A stretch of 64,000 nt of DNA, taken from positions 10,021,573 to 10,085,572 of the forward strand of contig NC_079431.1 of assembly GCF_026213295.1 (NCBI RefSeq), read 5' to 3'. A model generated the notes under the pieces. The model was given only the letters and a program-made list of their open reading frames with translations, did not search any database and was not told where the DNA came from. Positions 41,641 through 58,478 of this stretch are shown piece by piece (positions within the stretch are counted from its first letter, which is position 1; each line of letters begins with the position of its first letter). The position numbers were made by a program, and so were the translations under genes. The DNA is from Gadus chalcogrammus. Lineage: Eukaryota > Chordata > Actinopteri > Gadiformes > Gadidae.

Positions 41641-44539
41641 CCGACATTTCTTCAGTAGATTTCCCCCACCTTTGCTCACCAATTGTCTCCAGCAAACACA
41701 GCCTTAATGAGATTGACTAACGTACACAGACGTGATGTCAAGTGCTGCCTGATAAAGACCCGGTAGTCCACCAGCTATAAAATACTGCTGGCATCGACAG
41801 GCGTAGCTCAGCAGAAGAGAAAGGATAGCCAAGGACACCGCGGTACCTCCTCTATGGCAAGACCATCCCATCCTACTATATTTCTGCCATTACTCTTGTT
41901 CTCTTACATTTTAATTAAGTAATGTAGTAATAATACAGCTTTATCTATTATGCCTGTAGATATTTTGAGTCTTCATATCACTACAAATACTATGATGATG
42001 TGACCAATGCGGTTTGATTCTTAATAAGAGCATTCTGTAGTAGATTTAGATTAGACTGAAGATCTAACTCATTTATTCTACCCTAAATGACTGATGATCG
42101 TATTGCTAAAGTGATAATGTTATCTTTAAATAAATATCTCTATTATCCAACGATGCATCTACTATTCATAAATCTGTCTGTCTGAACAGTTCATCATAAT
42201 CATAAAAAAAAGTAACCTTACACCCTTCAGTTTGTAAAGGAATAATATTGGATGAATATACCGCACCTTTCATTTGAGTAGTCAAAATAATAAAGACATG
42301 AGAACATTTCAGAATATTTGTTCTGGTGTCTGGTATTTCTCTCCTGTTCTCCAAACCTGGATTTGCAATATCCTTAAAAACCTTTTGGAAGCAAATGCAG
42401 CCGCATCTCACATACCAGAAAAAAATACTGCAAGGCTCGTCTCTGTTGATAGGCCCCAACATGAACTGCTGGAAAATAGTTGCTTTATTCACCACCTGAA
42501 AAGCCCTCTTTGATCTCTGAACCTGGAAAAACAACTTGAATATCTCCCAATGAAAACCTGAGGCGATTGTTATCAAACGTAAATTATCTCATAAAATCCC
42601 CACTGAATGAGGCATGACTTCACCAATTTATGGTTTCATACTTTTATATGCAACCCTGCTGTGGGCATGTGTCCGTGTGTGCACCTCATTATAGGAGTTA
42701 TTTTACCCTCTCTGGCCCAGGCCCCATAAGCAGATCACATTTGACTGTAAGATGAAGCGAAGTGGTCGTCTAGTTGCATATCAGGGCGTCTATTCTTCAC
42801 GCGCACGCGATAAACAGCCCGGGGGTCCAAAGTGTTAACTGCCTGCACTATTGCCAACTTCACACGGCTCTCCTGAACAATAACAACAATCGGAAAGACA
42901 AGTAGTCACAGGCCTCTGCGTTATAAAATACCTTTTATTTCAAGAAGAAAAATTCAAGAATAAAGTTCTCGCTTTAAAGCACGCATCCCATTGTTATTCA
43001 ACAACAGAAATGGATAATGATAGGAGCGGTTTGGCATGGCCCACGAGAAAACAACAACAACTATCAAGGCACGGTTGCCATACAGGACTTCTTAATCTGA
43101 TATTCAAAGCATTCACAACAACAACAGGTGAGTTTGCATCTCAGCTCTGACTACAGGCAGGCTTTTACGTTTTGCATTTTGCTCCAATGATTAGCTCTGG
43201 AGAACCTCTGCCCCTATTAATTTGCCTCACTCACACTGGGAACAAAGCCGCATTCCCAATCTCGGGAGACACTTGACAACTGACTGCACGGCTGGAACAT
43301 TCATTCATTCATCCATCCATTCATCATTTCTTTTTTAATTTCACCGCTATGCTTTTGGGTCGATAAAAGCCTTGGCTAGAAGCTGGAGCTCTATGTTAAC
43401 ACTGAAGGCCAGGAGCGGATACGGTGGTTGAGAGGAAGGCGAGTCCTCCCACGCACACTCACCCCCTGCATTTCCCTAACCAATTATCATATATCACGCC
43501 AACAAGGAATAAACCAGATGTTCCACATTCACCATACATCATTAGCCTAATATGTTACATTAGCATGTGGAATCATGGCCTGTTTTTGTCTGGGGAAAGA
43601 AAGAGTGGGATAAATGAACCGAAGAAAAGGCTGCCATATGTACCCTGGTTCTGGCAGAAGATCTCTCCTGGGGGCTACAAAGACTCATCTTGACAGGATC
43701 ATATCATACAAAAGGAAGTGATGGAGGACATGTAACATGTTATCGCCAGGGCCTTCCAGGGCCCTTTTACACAACATGATTGAGGTTTCCTTTGTAAAAC
43801 TTTGGCAAGTCAATTTTCCTTGACATGGTGTTCGGAAGTTGATTTTTCCTGACAGCCGCTTGTGGGATTGGCTCTCAGTTCAAATCTGATGACTTGAGTC
43901 TGTGGCAGGATTTAAATCCAAATAATCGACCAATAAATGTTTATTCCATCTTAAAACTGGATCTGGTAGGCTTTCTAACCCTCAGTGACAAAATTGTAAA
44001 AAAAAAAAGAAAACGTAATATATATGATTGAGTGTAATATTTTTTTCAGAAGCCATGAGGCCTCTGTGTTTCTATGACAGTGTGGTGTGCAGCGTTATCA
44101 CAGATTAGATCTCTTTCACACGTCTGCTTCTGAAAAATTTGCTTCAAACACTGCACTCTGATCTATAATGACCATGGCTCTTTATTTGCAAAAATGAACC
44201 CCTATTCTTGTAAGAGAAGACACAAGGTAACAGACGTGTGCCTGAAGAAAGGGCATTATTACTGTCATCCACAACGACATATGTGTAAGAGCTGCTAATG
44301 AAAGCCCATTTGTGACTAAGGAGTCAGAGGTGATGGAGGAAAGCCATGAGATTGTCCTGGCTGCCTTGGCAAGACAGAAGGTGGAGCAGAAGCCAATCAT
44401 TCTAAATAATCAAACGTCTGTGCTCTGTTGTTGCAACTGGCATCATGTCCAGCTCTTCTATCACTGCCAACAGAAGATATCAGTGTTTCTATATTTTCAA
44501 CAAGCCGGTAACAATTGTTTGACTAACTATCTTCTGTTA
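41641..44539. other. No gene recognised
   Basis: The largest frame here, a minus-strand 136-residue frame at 42166-42576, overlaps a plus-strand frame and has no domain motif. A short ATTC/ATCC tetranucleotide run sits at 43299-43322. No complete element was identified. Confidence 0.55.
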
Positions 44540-44764
44540 CAAACAGCCAGACAGTTCACACACACACTCTCTCTTCTCACATATCTTTTGGTCATCATGA
44601 ACTACAGATTTTGGTATATGCCTCATTCTATATATTTATTAGATGTGTTTACGAGTATTTCAGCCTCATTATCTGTGAAGATCTTTGTCGTGTCACCAAC
44701 TAGTGGTTTAAAATACCCAGCTAACCTTTACCCCTGGGAACCGCTTATTTATAGCCCCCTTTAA
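44540..44764 (+). repeat. Dispersed repeat, copy 1 (about 225 bp)
   Basis: Shares with 49886-50104 the ordered blocks ACAGCCAGACAG, CTCTCTCTTCTCACATATCT, TTTTGGTCA, GCCTCATTCTATA, GAGTATTTCAGCCTCA, TTTGTCGTGTCAC, CTTTAC and CCGCTTATTTATA. Both copies have the same orientation. Similarity fades upstream. The unit has no terminal inverted repeats that I can see and may belong to a retroelement 3' region. The 150-residue frame (44312-44764) crosses it but similarity is at DNA level only. Confidence 0.75.
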
Positions 44765-45000
44765 CTTCATGCAATCAGACCCACAATACTTTTTGTATCT
44801 GTTTTTGACAGGGCTGCGCTTAAAGCATAGGATAATCAATATTGACTTGACACATTTAATGCTGTTTTTAGACATTGTAGTAGTGATAGACATTTTACTA
44901 TAATTGGATCCATTGGAAATGAACTTGCTACATAGGCCTACAGTATTACTACCACAACCACTACTTTTAACATAATGACTATAACATTCATGATTATATG

Positions 45001-45110
45001 AAGTCTCTTTATTTATATAGCATTATACCAAAACAAGGTTTCCAAGATGCTACAAAAGGTACACATAAAACAATAATACTGAAAACACTGAATTACCATA
45101 AATAATTGAT
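45001..45110 (-). mobile_element. L2-like LINE 3' end fragment (minus strand)
   Basis: TCTTTATTTATATAGCATTA followed by CAAGGTTTCCAAGATGCTAC and an A-rich stretch parallels the 3' end of the LINE at 57623 (TTTATTTATATAGCACATTT, CCAAAGTGCTGTACAC, A-rich). Only the non-coding 3' end is left. No target duplication was identified. Confidence 0.6.
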
Positions 45111-49885
<4,775 letters not shown>

Positions 49886-50104
49886 ACAAAACAGCCAGAC
49901 AGCTCACACACTCTCTCTTCTCACATATCTTTTGGTCACCATGCAGTACCGATTTTGATCTGTGCCTCATTCTATACATTGATTGGATGTGTATATGAGT
50001 ATTTCAGCCTCACTGTCTGTGAAAATCCTTTGTCGTGTCACAAAGTAAAAAATGCTCACCTTTACTCCCTTGAGCCGCTTATTTATACCCCCCGTCGACC
50101 TCAT
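49886..50104 (+). repeat. Dispersed repeat, copy 2 (about 220 bp)
   Basis: Second copy of the unit at 44540-44764, same orientation, about 5.3 kb downstream, with point differences and small indels throughout. The preceding 49709-49885 does not match the sequence before copy 1, so the common part starts near CAAAACAGCCAGACAG. Confidence 0.75.
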
Positions 50105-50448
50105 ATCACCGCAGACGTTTTTTAATCGAACGCAACCGCGGCCCAATGCGCCCCGAATGACTTTGAAGTGAAGGTGAGAATAAAATAAGAACAGATTGTC
50201 TGAGGCCCCCTAGACATCCATCAGCACAGCTGGACAGAAAAAAACCTGCTAACAGCTGAAAGCTAGACCCAGTCACATACCCGTCATCAGAACACAGCAG
50301 AGTTGAACTGCACATCCTGCCACTGTGCCAGTTGAGCCAAGAGACTCAGTTGAGGAGATGAAGAGATTGATTGCGAGATGAATGAATGCAAAAAGGCCTT
50401 TTGATCACTCCCCCCTCTATTTCAGGGAAATGTAGGTAGAAGCCCTTT

Positions 50449-50478
50449 AATCTAAATGACTTGCATGTCATTTAGATT
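50449..50478. repeat. Perfect 12-bp hairpin
   Basis: AATCTAAATGAC (50449-50460) and GTCATTTAGATT (50467-50478) are perfect complements with a 6-nt loop, TTGCAT. It directly abuts the tandem duplication that follows. Without a T-run it is not a terminator-like signal; biological role unknown. Confidence 0.8.
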
Positions 50479-50480
50479 TT

Positions 50481-50597
50481 TAGCGCTTCAACCTTACTCT
50501 AGTTCTCTATTCAAAGTGGATCTACAGTTTTACTTACTTTTTAGCGCTTCCACCTTCCAACAGTTCTCTATTTAAAGTGGATCTACAGTTTACTGTT
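50481..50597. repeat. Tandem duplication, 61-bp period, two copies
   Basis: TAGCGCTTC begins at 50481 and again at 50542. Both copies continue with AACCTT or CACCTT, AGTTCTCTATT and AAAGTGGATCTACAGTTT. Differences are a handful of substitutions clustered at the middle of the unit. Confidence 0.85.
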
Positions 50598-52517
50598 ATG
50601 GTTGGAATTTCCATAGTCCATAGCTGTATAATCTAAAGGCTTGTAGTAGCTGTAAACCTACCTCAGGGGCTTCTTTCACTGCCATTCATGTATGCCAGTA
50701 TCCTAGAGACTCCCTTCAAGGTCCCTGAATGGGCTGGTTTGTGTTTGTGAAACTACAAGAGATTGGAACAAGCGTATGAAGGTTTTTAAGTATATCTTGG
50801 ATTTGTATGCATTAAACAGGATCACATTTTAAATTGGGGAGTTGTTGTGGTTCATTCTGATTAAAAAAAAAACATCATTGACCTTTGTCTGTATTTATTG
50901 GTGTGGTTGTTCCACTATACCGTTTTTTGATTGTTCTTAACCTCTCTTTGTAGATGGATGAAAGCTACATAACTCAATTTCAATTAAATGAATAGTCAAT
51001 TACATGAACTTGCTATAAATACACAGTGTGATATATAGTTGAAATACAATGAAAGTGAATTTGTAAAGATAAATGAAAATCATCATCTGATCATGCAGCA
51101 ATGGCAATTATATTCTTCCTGCATTACGGAAAAAGGTGGTTTAGCGTTTATCTTCTGGTAAGCGTTAGAACGCATATTTGTGATCTTAAAACGGTTTCAT
51201 TTGAATTTCTGGTGTCCATATATATGTGTGTGTTTGTGTGTATGTGTCCAATGCGTGTGCCTAGGAACTCAGATGATATTCCTATAACTGTTCTTATTTA
51301 TCTTATAGGAAACGTGAAAAGAGACAAAGAGACCCAGACCCAACAAGATACCTTGTCCTTGTCCTTCTCATAAGAGAGGGAGAATGCTAGAAGTAGTTGG
51401 CAAATTTCTCATGCCAATAAAGTACTTATTGTTCTTGGATCACTTGCTATGCTGTTCTGTTATTTTTCTATCACTTTGAGCAGCTCTGCTCAAACCAGTA
51501 AACAAGGCGGTTAATGTCAGACGACGCGCCGGTTAGCGGAGCCGATAAAATAAGGTGAGACGGGGAATGATGACTCTGTTTTGGGTGAATGTTGACTCTC
51601 GTCTAATCTGTTAAACCAGCCGATAAAGATGATTCAGAGGCCACGTTTTATTGTGCGCCGTCCTCAGGGTTAGCTGAGCGCTAGATTTACACGGCTGTTG
51701 ACAGACTGCCCAGCTGCCGACCGGGCTCTCTTTTTTTTCCCATCTGCAACTTTCATCCAACCCATTGATTGCATTACTTAGTGTTGCTTTAGGTTTCCCT
51801 GGCTAGCCCATCCGATACAGTGTCTCATAAGGCCGATGCACCTTTAAGGGTGCAGGACCCTTTAATGGAAACAAAATCAATCCGTGTCTTGCTGTTTTAT
51901 ACTACTTGTGTGATTGTGTCATCCAATTTGATCACAGTTTGATCAACTATGTTTGCACTCAGGCATTCCAGGTGTTGCCCACCTTATCACCAGATGTGGT
52001 ATTGGCAAGCAAAGGACGTTTAGGTGTCCTATTTTCCAGAACTGGTGTATGGGAAAAGGCTGCCGGTTGTCTGTTGAAAAGTGAATCACACCTGGTGTCC
52101 ATTTGTGTGATAGAATTTTAAATTTATGGCATTGTCCCGGGTTACCCGTTGTTGCTCATGTGTTCTTCCATGAAGCTTTATCCATGGAGGGGGGGTGGAG
52201 GATTTGATGCAGGTGATCCATCAGCAGGTGACAGCCAGGACAGCAAGGAGGACTCATTGACAAGCTGACTCTAATAATGATCTATCTCTTTTCTGTATCC
52301 TCCACAACGCTTGTGAGATCGAGCAATTAAAGGGAGGACGTAGGAGCCAGGTGTTCCTCTGAGACCCGCAGCAAAGGACAATGACAAAGGAAAGGTAAAG
52401 GGAGATTTTTGCTTTTGACATGATAAACAAGGGCTTCCCTGTTCCCTTTTTGTTTTGTAAAGCAGCTGGTCCACCCATACTGTGCTTCTGTTGACACAGA
52501 ATTCACAATATTTTAAA
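50598..52517. other. No gene recognised
   Basis: Unique DNA. The stretch 51481-51740 is richer in GC and CpG than its surroundings and repeat-free; it may be regulatory but nothing in the sequence proves it. Frames up to 90 residues have no domain signature. Confidence 0.55.
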
Positions 52518-52521
52518 TTAA

Positions 52522-52716
52522 AGGTGCTACAAGTATGATTTAACAGCTATTATCAGAGTGTTATTTGATATAAAAATGGTACAGCCATCTGTCAGCTATT
52601 AGTGAGTGAAGTGCGCTGTGAGAATAGGTTTCTCTTTTTAGGGGAGAACTTTTTGGTGGATTATATCTGTATATATATATGCTCAATCACTTTACACAAT
52701 CTTACCTACAGCAACT
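52522..52716. mobile_element. Short TTAA-target MITE, 195 bp
   Basis: The left end AGGTGCTACAAGTATGATT and the complement of the right end AGTTGCTGTAGGTAAGATT are imperfect inverted repeats of about 19 bp. They are flanked by TTAA on both sides (52518-52521, 52717-52720). The interior has no coding capacity and includes a TA run at about 52670-52680. Placement in piggyBac/Kolobok-type elements follows from the TTAA duplication and is not certain. Confidence 0.75.
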
Positions 52717-52720
52717 TTAA

Positions 52721-53233
52721 ATCCAAACATTGAGTCCCCAAGACTGAGCAACTGGCATAACACTCAAATCCAATCAAAGACCTATATATATGGATATAGC
52801 TATAGTCTTGAGTGTGGCTATCCGTGGTTTCAGGTGTCTCAGTGGTTTGTGGCCTTTCTAGTCTCCCAAAGTCATTCTATTCAAACACAGAGTTGAAACA
52901 CAAGAAAGTATTTTGTTTAGAGACTACCCTTTATGGATTGCTTTACTTCGCCAGACAAACCACGATTCCCTTGATAGGCGAAACGTCAGTGATGTGTATC
53001 CAGTTTTACAAACTGAATGATAAGCAGCAAGATAATTCACTTGTGATGTTGATATTGCTTATATTTTCCATCTCACATAAAATGGAGTTGCTTTGTTTTA
53101 TTTAATTTCCCAAGCCAATGTGCTTCTTTCCAAACACATTTATCTCTGTCTCACTACCTGATTTGCACACGCACGCACGCACACATGCACACAAGCAGGC
53201 AGGCAGGTGAGCACTAGCAAAACCACCCTCCGT
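52721..53233. other. No gene recognised
   Basis: About 510 bp. Sequence from 53165 to 53210 is a CA/CAGG-type simple repeat region; the rest is unique. Confidence 0.6.
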
Positions 53234-53346
53234 TCACTCACTCACTCACTCACTCACTCACTCACTCACTCACTCACTCACTCACTCACTCACTCACTCA
53301 CTCACTCACTCACTCACTCACTCACTCACTCACTCACTCACTCACT
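53234..53346. repeat. (TCAC)n tetranucleotide array, about 28 copies
   Basis: An uninterrupted TCAC/CACT array of about 113 bp, following a short CA-rich patch. Confidence 0.97.
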
Positions 53347-54027
53347 TTAGCATACATGCACACATTATCTCTGAGTCAAAGGATATAAATGACATGAGCA
53401 TCAATATTTCAATTACTTATTGGGATTTTAAAGTATGATTGCAATAAACATAATGGAGGGATAGATGTTCACTGTTATGAGAGGTCAATGATTAATGAAT
53501 TGTGCTTGTGAAAATGCAGATGTACTATAGGAAAGTTGTAATAGTAAAGAAAATTGCTAAAAAAAAACATTTACGGAGGTATAAATAAAGTAAAAGTATG
53601 GTTTCACGAATCTACCGCTTTTCTGGATATTTCTGGAAATGTTTTTCCCTCCTTTCCACCTTTTGGTAATTTACCAGAAGGACCCATTTTATCCCAAACT
53701 GCCCGGTTGCCTGCAGTATATTGGCACTGTAGAGAGGTTACAGCTCTTTTGGCCGTAGGTCTCTGAAGATACACATGCCATCACAAATGTCATCCAAGGG
53801 TAATTGGTTACAGACCAATTTGCGCTCACACAAGCTGTAACTAAACTAATTCCTCTCCTCCACACTTTCTACACAGGTCCTTCTCTCAATTCTAGCCTGA
53901 TACACAAAACAATATCAATGTGTACGTTTTTTAATTTCTAATAAGGAAAGTTGAAAAGTTACACGGTGCAGGTTTAATGTCTATGCCCTTGAGGAGCGGA
54001 AAATAAGTGGTGAGCAGGTTGAGGTAC
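53347..54027. other. No gene recognised
   Basis: Unique AT-rich DNA. ACACGGTGCAGGTTTAA near 53961-53977 resembles the end of a dispersed fish repeat, but a partner end was not found. Confidence 0.55.
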
Positions 54028-54080
54028 GTTTACATTTAGTAATTTACCAGATGCTTTTATCCGATACAACCTCCAAATAA
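54028..54080 (+). mobile_element. Teleost SINE/LINE-derived 3' motif fragment
   Basis: TTTACATTTAGTAATTTACC followed by AGATGCTTTTATCCGATACA resembles a motif found very often in teleost retroposons (ATTTAGCAGACGCTTTTATC type). Only about 50 bp is recognisable. The parent family is not determined. Confidence 0.5.
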
Positions 54081-54854
54081 GTCTGAAAACAATCAACGCA
54101 TCACAACAACAATCAATATTGCAGAAACTTCTAATTTAAGTGCTGCACAACCAAGTTAAAGCTGTAGGAATCACAGCTGTAGGACTGAGAAACAACTTAC
54201 AAAGGCTAGTAATTGTTACTTTTGAATAAATAAAGTTGCCCATGGGTGAATTATACATTGCAACAAAATGATAATGGACACAACAATCTTACTACGATAA
54301 CCAAATGAGATTTGTGACCCTGGACTACTGAATGTCATATGCAGTAAGGAAGTTAGGTGGAATAGTATTACATGTTAAATAACTATAAAATATTCATAAA
54401 CCTTTTGAGTATCTACATGGCCTGAAAATGGGCAGAAAAGTCAGTCCTTCAAAGTCCTCATTCTTTAAAGAAGATTTATTTTTTGCAACCATTCACATCT
54501 AAAATATTTAGGCGAGAAAAAGTTTCATTACCAATGATTTTCAATGTACCAGTTCTTTGTTTGCTTGGTGTGGTGGGGGTATTACATTTGACCATTCTCT
54601 TGCTCCTCTTTCCTCACCTCAGTCTCTTTGTCTGGCAGACCAACGGCATGACATGGGCTCTGGCAGAAGCAATAACCACAGCTATCCGTCTAGCCATTTT
54701 CTTTGCAAAGGGATATGGGTGGAGGGGGGTTTGTAAGTCGCGACCGGGATGGTAGTAAGTACTTTTGTATGACTTAGGGCAGGGGCTAGTACAATGAACC
54801 TCGGAAAATCCCAATTTAAATAAACATTGGGTTTTATTGTACAAAACATGCAAA
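54081..54854. other. No gene recognised
   Basis: Unique AT-rich DNA. The 90-residue frame at 54483-54755 has a hydrophobic middle but no start context, homology motif or neighbours to support it. Confidence 0.55.
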
Positions 54855-54900
54855 TACACACACACACACACACACAGACACACACACACACACACACACA
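54855..54900. repeat. (AC)n microsatellite, interrupted
   Basis: About 23 AC copies with one AG interruption. Confidence 0.95.
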
Positions 54901-57263
54901 CTGGCTAAAGCTCGGCCAGACCCCGAAAAAACAAAGAAAACAAGCTAACTCTCATGGTCAGTGATGATTATTCACTTTGACAGTCTAGCTGCTGCCCTTT
55001 ACTGGCAAAGCCTCCTTCTTCTTTGCTTTCTTACTCTTATCGGTGGACGAGAAGATTGTCTCTTGGCTCGTAACGGCATTGGATATACGACAGTGACTAT
55101 TACCTTGACTCACACCTGATGCTCTCCCGCTGCAGACAGAAAGGGGTCACGGTGTTGTCACCATATACCGCTTGATGCTTGTTCAATGTCACGCCATCGA
55201 ATTGATTAAACTGCGAAATACATCGTTTTTTTAATGTTTTCTTTACAACGAGATACATCTGAATTTGGTACCCTATGTCAATGTTACGGCACCTGTACCA
55301 ACCTAATTAGCCAAGGGACTCACTGGTGCATGGCAGGCCATTGTGATGTGTGTTTGAACTAGCACTCGCTCTTTGAAAGTCTAATTACTTCAATGTGTTT
55401 GAAAGGGACTGAATATGCCCCTCCTCCCCGCACACACTTACATTCAGACAGACACACACGCACACACACATACACACACCTAAGCCATCCATCCTAGTCC
55501 TAGCAGAACAGGAGCTTAAATTGTGTGTGGAGTCTGCAGGGAGGGCCTTGTAGTGCACTGTAAGAGTCAATTACCAGAGCTGACAGTTATCGGTAATGGA
55601 GAGGTACATGGACCCACACACACACAACACTCTCTGCCTGGATGGGGTTTCAGAGTTTCTTTGTTAGCTATTGGGATTGTGATGCACTTCTCGCCCAGCT
55701 AAGAAAATGGGTATTCAATTCTTGGTTGTTAGATAAATTGTGTTCCCCTTCGAGAATAAATCCAATTGGCAGAGTTTTAGGAAAATATCGTTACAGAAAT
55801 GTTTTGTTGCGATCCGTTCATTTGAAATACTGCGTAATCAAAACATAAGTGCGACCTGGATTTGATCTTAATGTATACAGCTATTTTTGGAGACGTCTCA
55901 ACTAATGATTAAGGATTGAAAGGTGTCATTATTAACCGAATCAAGACATGTATGGTAAAGAAGAACAATAACCTTGATACTGTATTGTGAACATCAAACT
56001 GAACTGTCTTTCCAAACTTATTTAAGCAACATATATTTTTTATTTAATTTCCTTTGCTCCATTGCCATACTGATGAAACACTATCTCATTGAATTTAAAT
56101 CCACATTTCTCTTGTGGTTCCCTGGAATAGATTAGCGTGTCAACGATTTAACTGTTATAACATTTTATTTTTAATCAACGACAGTGCCGGAACACCAAGG
56201 TTTATTTAGCTCCCATCACAGCTGGCCGACATCATTTGATTCATGAGGTCTTCATTCAGTGCACTGTGCCTATAGGGACAGTTCTCAGTTCACTATGTCA
56301 TCTCTGTTCTCCACCGTAATGAATGGCCATTCTGTCCTGGTATTCTTAAATCTTCCATAAAGAGGACTAAACCACTGAGCCCCGGAGGTGACATGAGAAT
56401 AGAATATATATATACATTCAGTCATTCACCCTTGCCCTGCTTGACCATGGGAATTCTCAAGCTCATGAAACACGGCGCCTCAAAGGTAGGATCTGTCATT
56501 TTTGCCACTAGCACTTGTTCAATCAAATCAATCATTTGCTGATGTTGTGAGGTACATGGGATCAATGGAGTTGTTGTCTTCCCCACCATGTGGTGTGACT
56601 CGTGTTATAAATCGTGTTCATGGACAAGTTATTTTATTTAAATTGCATACAGGTGACAATTCTTCGGAATGAAATTGCCACAAATAACATAACGATCATG
56701 CTAATTTACAATTATGGTTTTCCACATGTCCTAATTTTCCCGGGATTATAATGTTATTGACCGGGAATAAAATATAATCTTACTTCGGTTTCTTATACTG
56801 CTTTATTTTCTTCTTTCTGGATATGTATACCTTAAAGCAGAAATGCAGGCGGCTGTCAGTCTGCTAAGTGCATCCTCACCCACAACCAGTTTAGTTAGGC
56901 TAGAGGTGACATTCTTTTTCTTTTTCTTTTTTTGGTGTTTTGCGAAATGGGGGACGAGGAGGATGACAATACAAACTCGGACGAGCTAATACCAGCGTAA
57001 AATAAATGATTTACAAGTACAGCTCACACTGGGCGGAAAAATCTAATTTTTCTGAATGTGTAAGGTCCTGGAAACCCATGCAAAAACAAAGAAGCACCAG
57101 AGCCCTTGCCACAAAAATGTAATATGAAAGAACAAAAAGCAAGCTTTAGTTCAAAATTTCCTATCGCCTTACAGCCAGGAGTGTTTAGCTACAGAACTAA
57201 AACATACTCAGTATATATTTTTGTCTGTTGTGATGCATCAAATTCAGGCAAAGCCAGTTTATA
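54901..57263. other. No gene recognised
   Basis: Unique AT-rich DNA with a short AC tract at about 55451-55478. No gene or complete element identified up to the TIR element that begins at 57264. Confidence 0.6.
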
Positions 57264-57602
57264 TCTAGCCTGGCTACGCCCGCCTAAGTACTTCCGTTCA
57301 ATTTGAATTTCCCTTCAGTACTACGTCTGGGTCTGCGGTATGTTAGTGGGTTTTCTCCGTCCAAATTTCCTACGTCCAATCAGCGAACAGAGGGAGTGGC
57401 TGAGAACAATGACGTTAAAGTCAGCTCTCATTGATGGACATCTTCACGCACAGTGTTTGGTTTGTTTACAGCCTGCGTGCAACATGATTCCCGGCCAAAC
57501 GTTAGCAATTGGTTATGGCAGATCCAGAGTGGCACTGGGCAGATTCAATAGTTTTAAACTTTATCAGACACCCACATTCAAGTGAGTTAACTTTTGTCAA
57601 TA

Positions 57603-58230
57603 GTCAAGTCAAGTCAAGTCAAGTTTATTTATATAGCACATTTTAAAACAACAGTAGTTGACCAAAGTGCTGTACACAAATACAAGATAAAAAACAAAAC
57701 AAAGAACAAGAAGGCTTAATATTGCATATTAGCAACAACAATGAATAAGATAAAATAAAATCTTAATCTGTATTAAAAGCCAATGTAAAAAAGTGAGTCT
57801 TTAGTTGCGTTTTGAACTGGTCTATAGACTGGGCAGATCTCAGACTCAGGGGGAGACTGTTCCAAAGATTAGGAGCGGCCACAGCGAAGGCTCTGTCGCC
57901 TTTTGTTTTTTGTCTGCATCTGGGTACATCCAGCAGCATCTGCTGATCTGACCGAATTTCTCTAGATGGAGCATGGATGCAGACCAGCTCTGACATATAT
58001 TTAGGTGCCAGCCCATGTAGAGATTTAAAAGTAAACAACAGAATTTTGAATTTAATTCTAAAAACCACAGGAAGCCAGTGGAGAGAGGCCAGGACAGGGG
58101 TAATGTGGTCATATCGCCTTTTTCCAGTGAGGAGACGTGCAGCAGCATTTTGGACCAGTTGCAGGCGACGGAGCAGACATTGGTCCACACCAAAGTATAG
58201 AGAATTACAGTAGTCTAGGCGGGACATAGG
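57603..58230 (-). mobile_element. L2-like LINE, 5'-truncated, inserted in the TIR element
   Basis: On the minus strand the copy holds the C-terminal part of an L2-type reverse transcriptase, then a short 3' UTR with the complement of TTTATTTATATAGCACATTT, and a terminal pentanucleotide tail (four GTCAA/TTGAC units, 57603-57624). This order and tail type are standard for fish L2-like LINEs. The 5' end is truncated around 58228-58240. No clear target-site duplication was found. Confidence 0.88.
57763..58227 (-). pseudogene. L2-like LINE ORF2 C-terminal fragment (154 residues)
   Basis: The frame is open over 154 residues and ends at a natural stop. It carries the conserved L2/CR1-clade end of the reverse transcriptase: SRLDYCNSL, RRLQLVQNAAARLLTG, HITPVLASLHWLPV, RIKFKILLFTFKSLHGLAP, and near the C-terminus APNLWNSLPLSLR. 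This corresponds to the thumb and downstream region. The catalytic palm with its acidic residues and the N-terminal endonuclease are missing because of 5' truncation. The first methionine is merely the first ATG after the break, where a TAG lies shortly upstream in frame. The absence of internal stops suggests a fairly recent insertion compared with the hAT relic at 6.7 kb. No function is expected. Confidence 0.9.
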
Positions 58231-58337
58231 CTGTATGTACTAAGCTGTGTGACGTACTTCCGGTTCAAATAATACAGCCCCGCCTGTTCCGGTCTGTGTT
58301 CATCGCGCTAGCCAGCTGACGTTGATGAACTTTAAAC

Positions 58338-58478
58338 ATGAATCAAGACCGCAAACATTTAAAAACTGTACATTTTCATTGGCAGGAGAAAACCTACGCC
58401 GAGCACTGCTGTGTCCCCCACTGTACAGCGTCAGCCAAATTCAACGGGGTATTACGTTTTTGGCTCGGAAAGCCATGA
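58338..58478 (+). pseudogene. THAP zinc-finger N-terminal fragment (46 codons)
   Basis: From the ATG at 58338 the frame reads to a TGA at 58476-58478. Residues 23-39, HCCVPHCTASAKFNGVL, are the start of a THAP (C2CH) DNA-binding domain: paired cysteines (C25 or C24 with C29), then the basic-aromatic segment. In the minus-strand reading across the palindrome (58534 down to about 58451) the same start continues as LSFHGFPSQK, which restores the FHxFP element that is lost on the plus strand (RFWLGKP). Neither copy has the later Trp, or the second Cys-x2-His pair, so no complete finger exists. THAP domains occur in host transcription factors and in several cut-and-paste transposases; the setting favours transposase origin. 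Confidence 0.7.

Noticed and set aside
41798..41830. GGCGTAGCTCAGCAGAAGAG resembles the 5' part of a tRNA (A box)
   Set aside because: No B box (GGTTCGA-type) and no acceptor-stem partner follow within tRNA distance.
42166..42576. Minus-strand 136-residue frame
   Set aside because: No recognisable motif, overlaps an opposite-strand frame, and composition is that of the AT-rich background.
44312..44764. 150-residue frame, one of the longest in the window
   Set aside because: Its second half lies in the dispersed repeat at 44540-44764. The copy at 49886 is similar at DNA level without keeping the frame, so it is not a conserved protein.
53234..53346. Regular repeats considered as a CRISPR-like array
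   Set aside because: A 4-bp microsatellite with no unique spacers, in eukaryotic-looking DNA.
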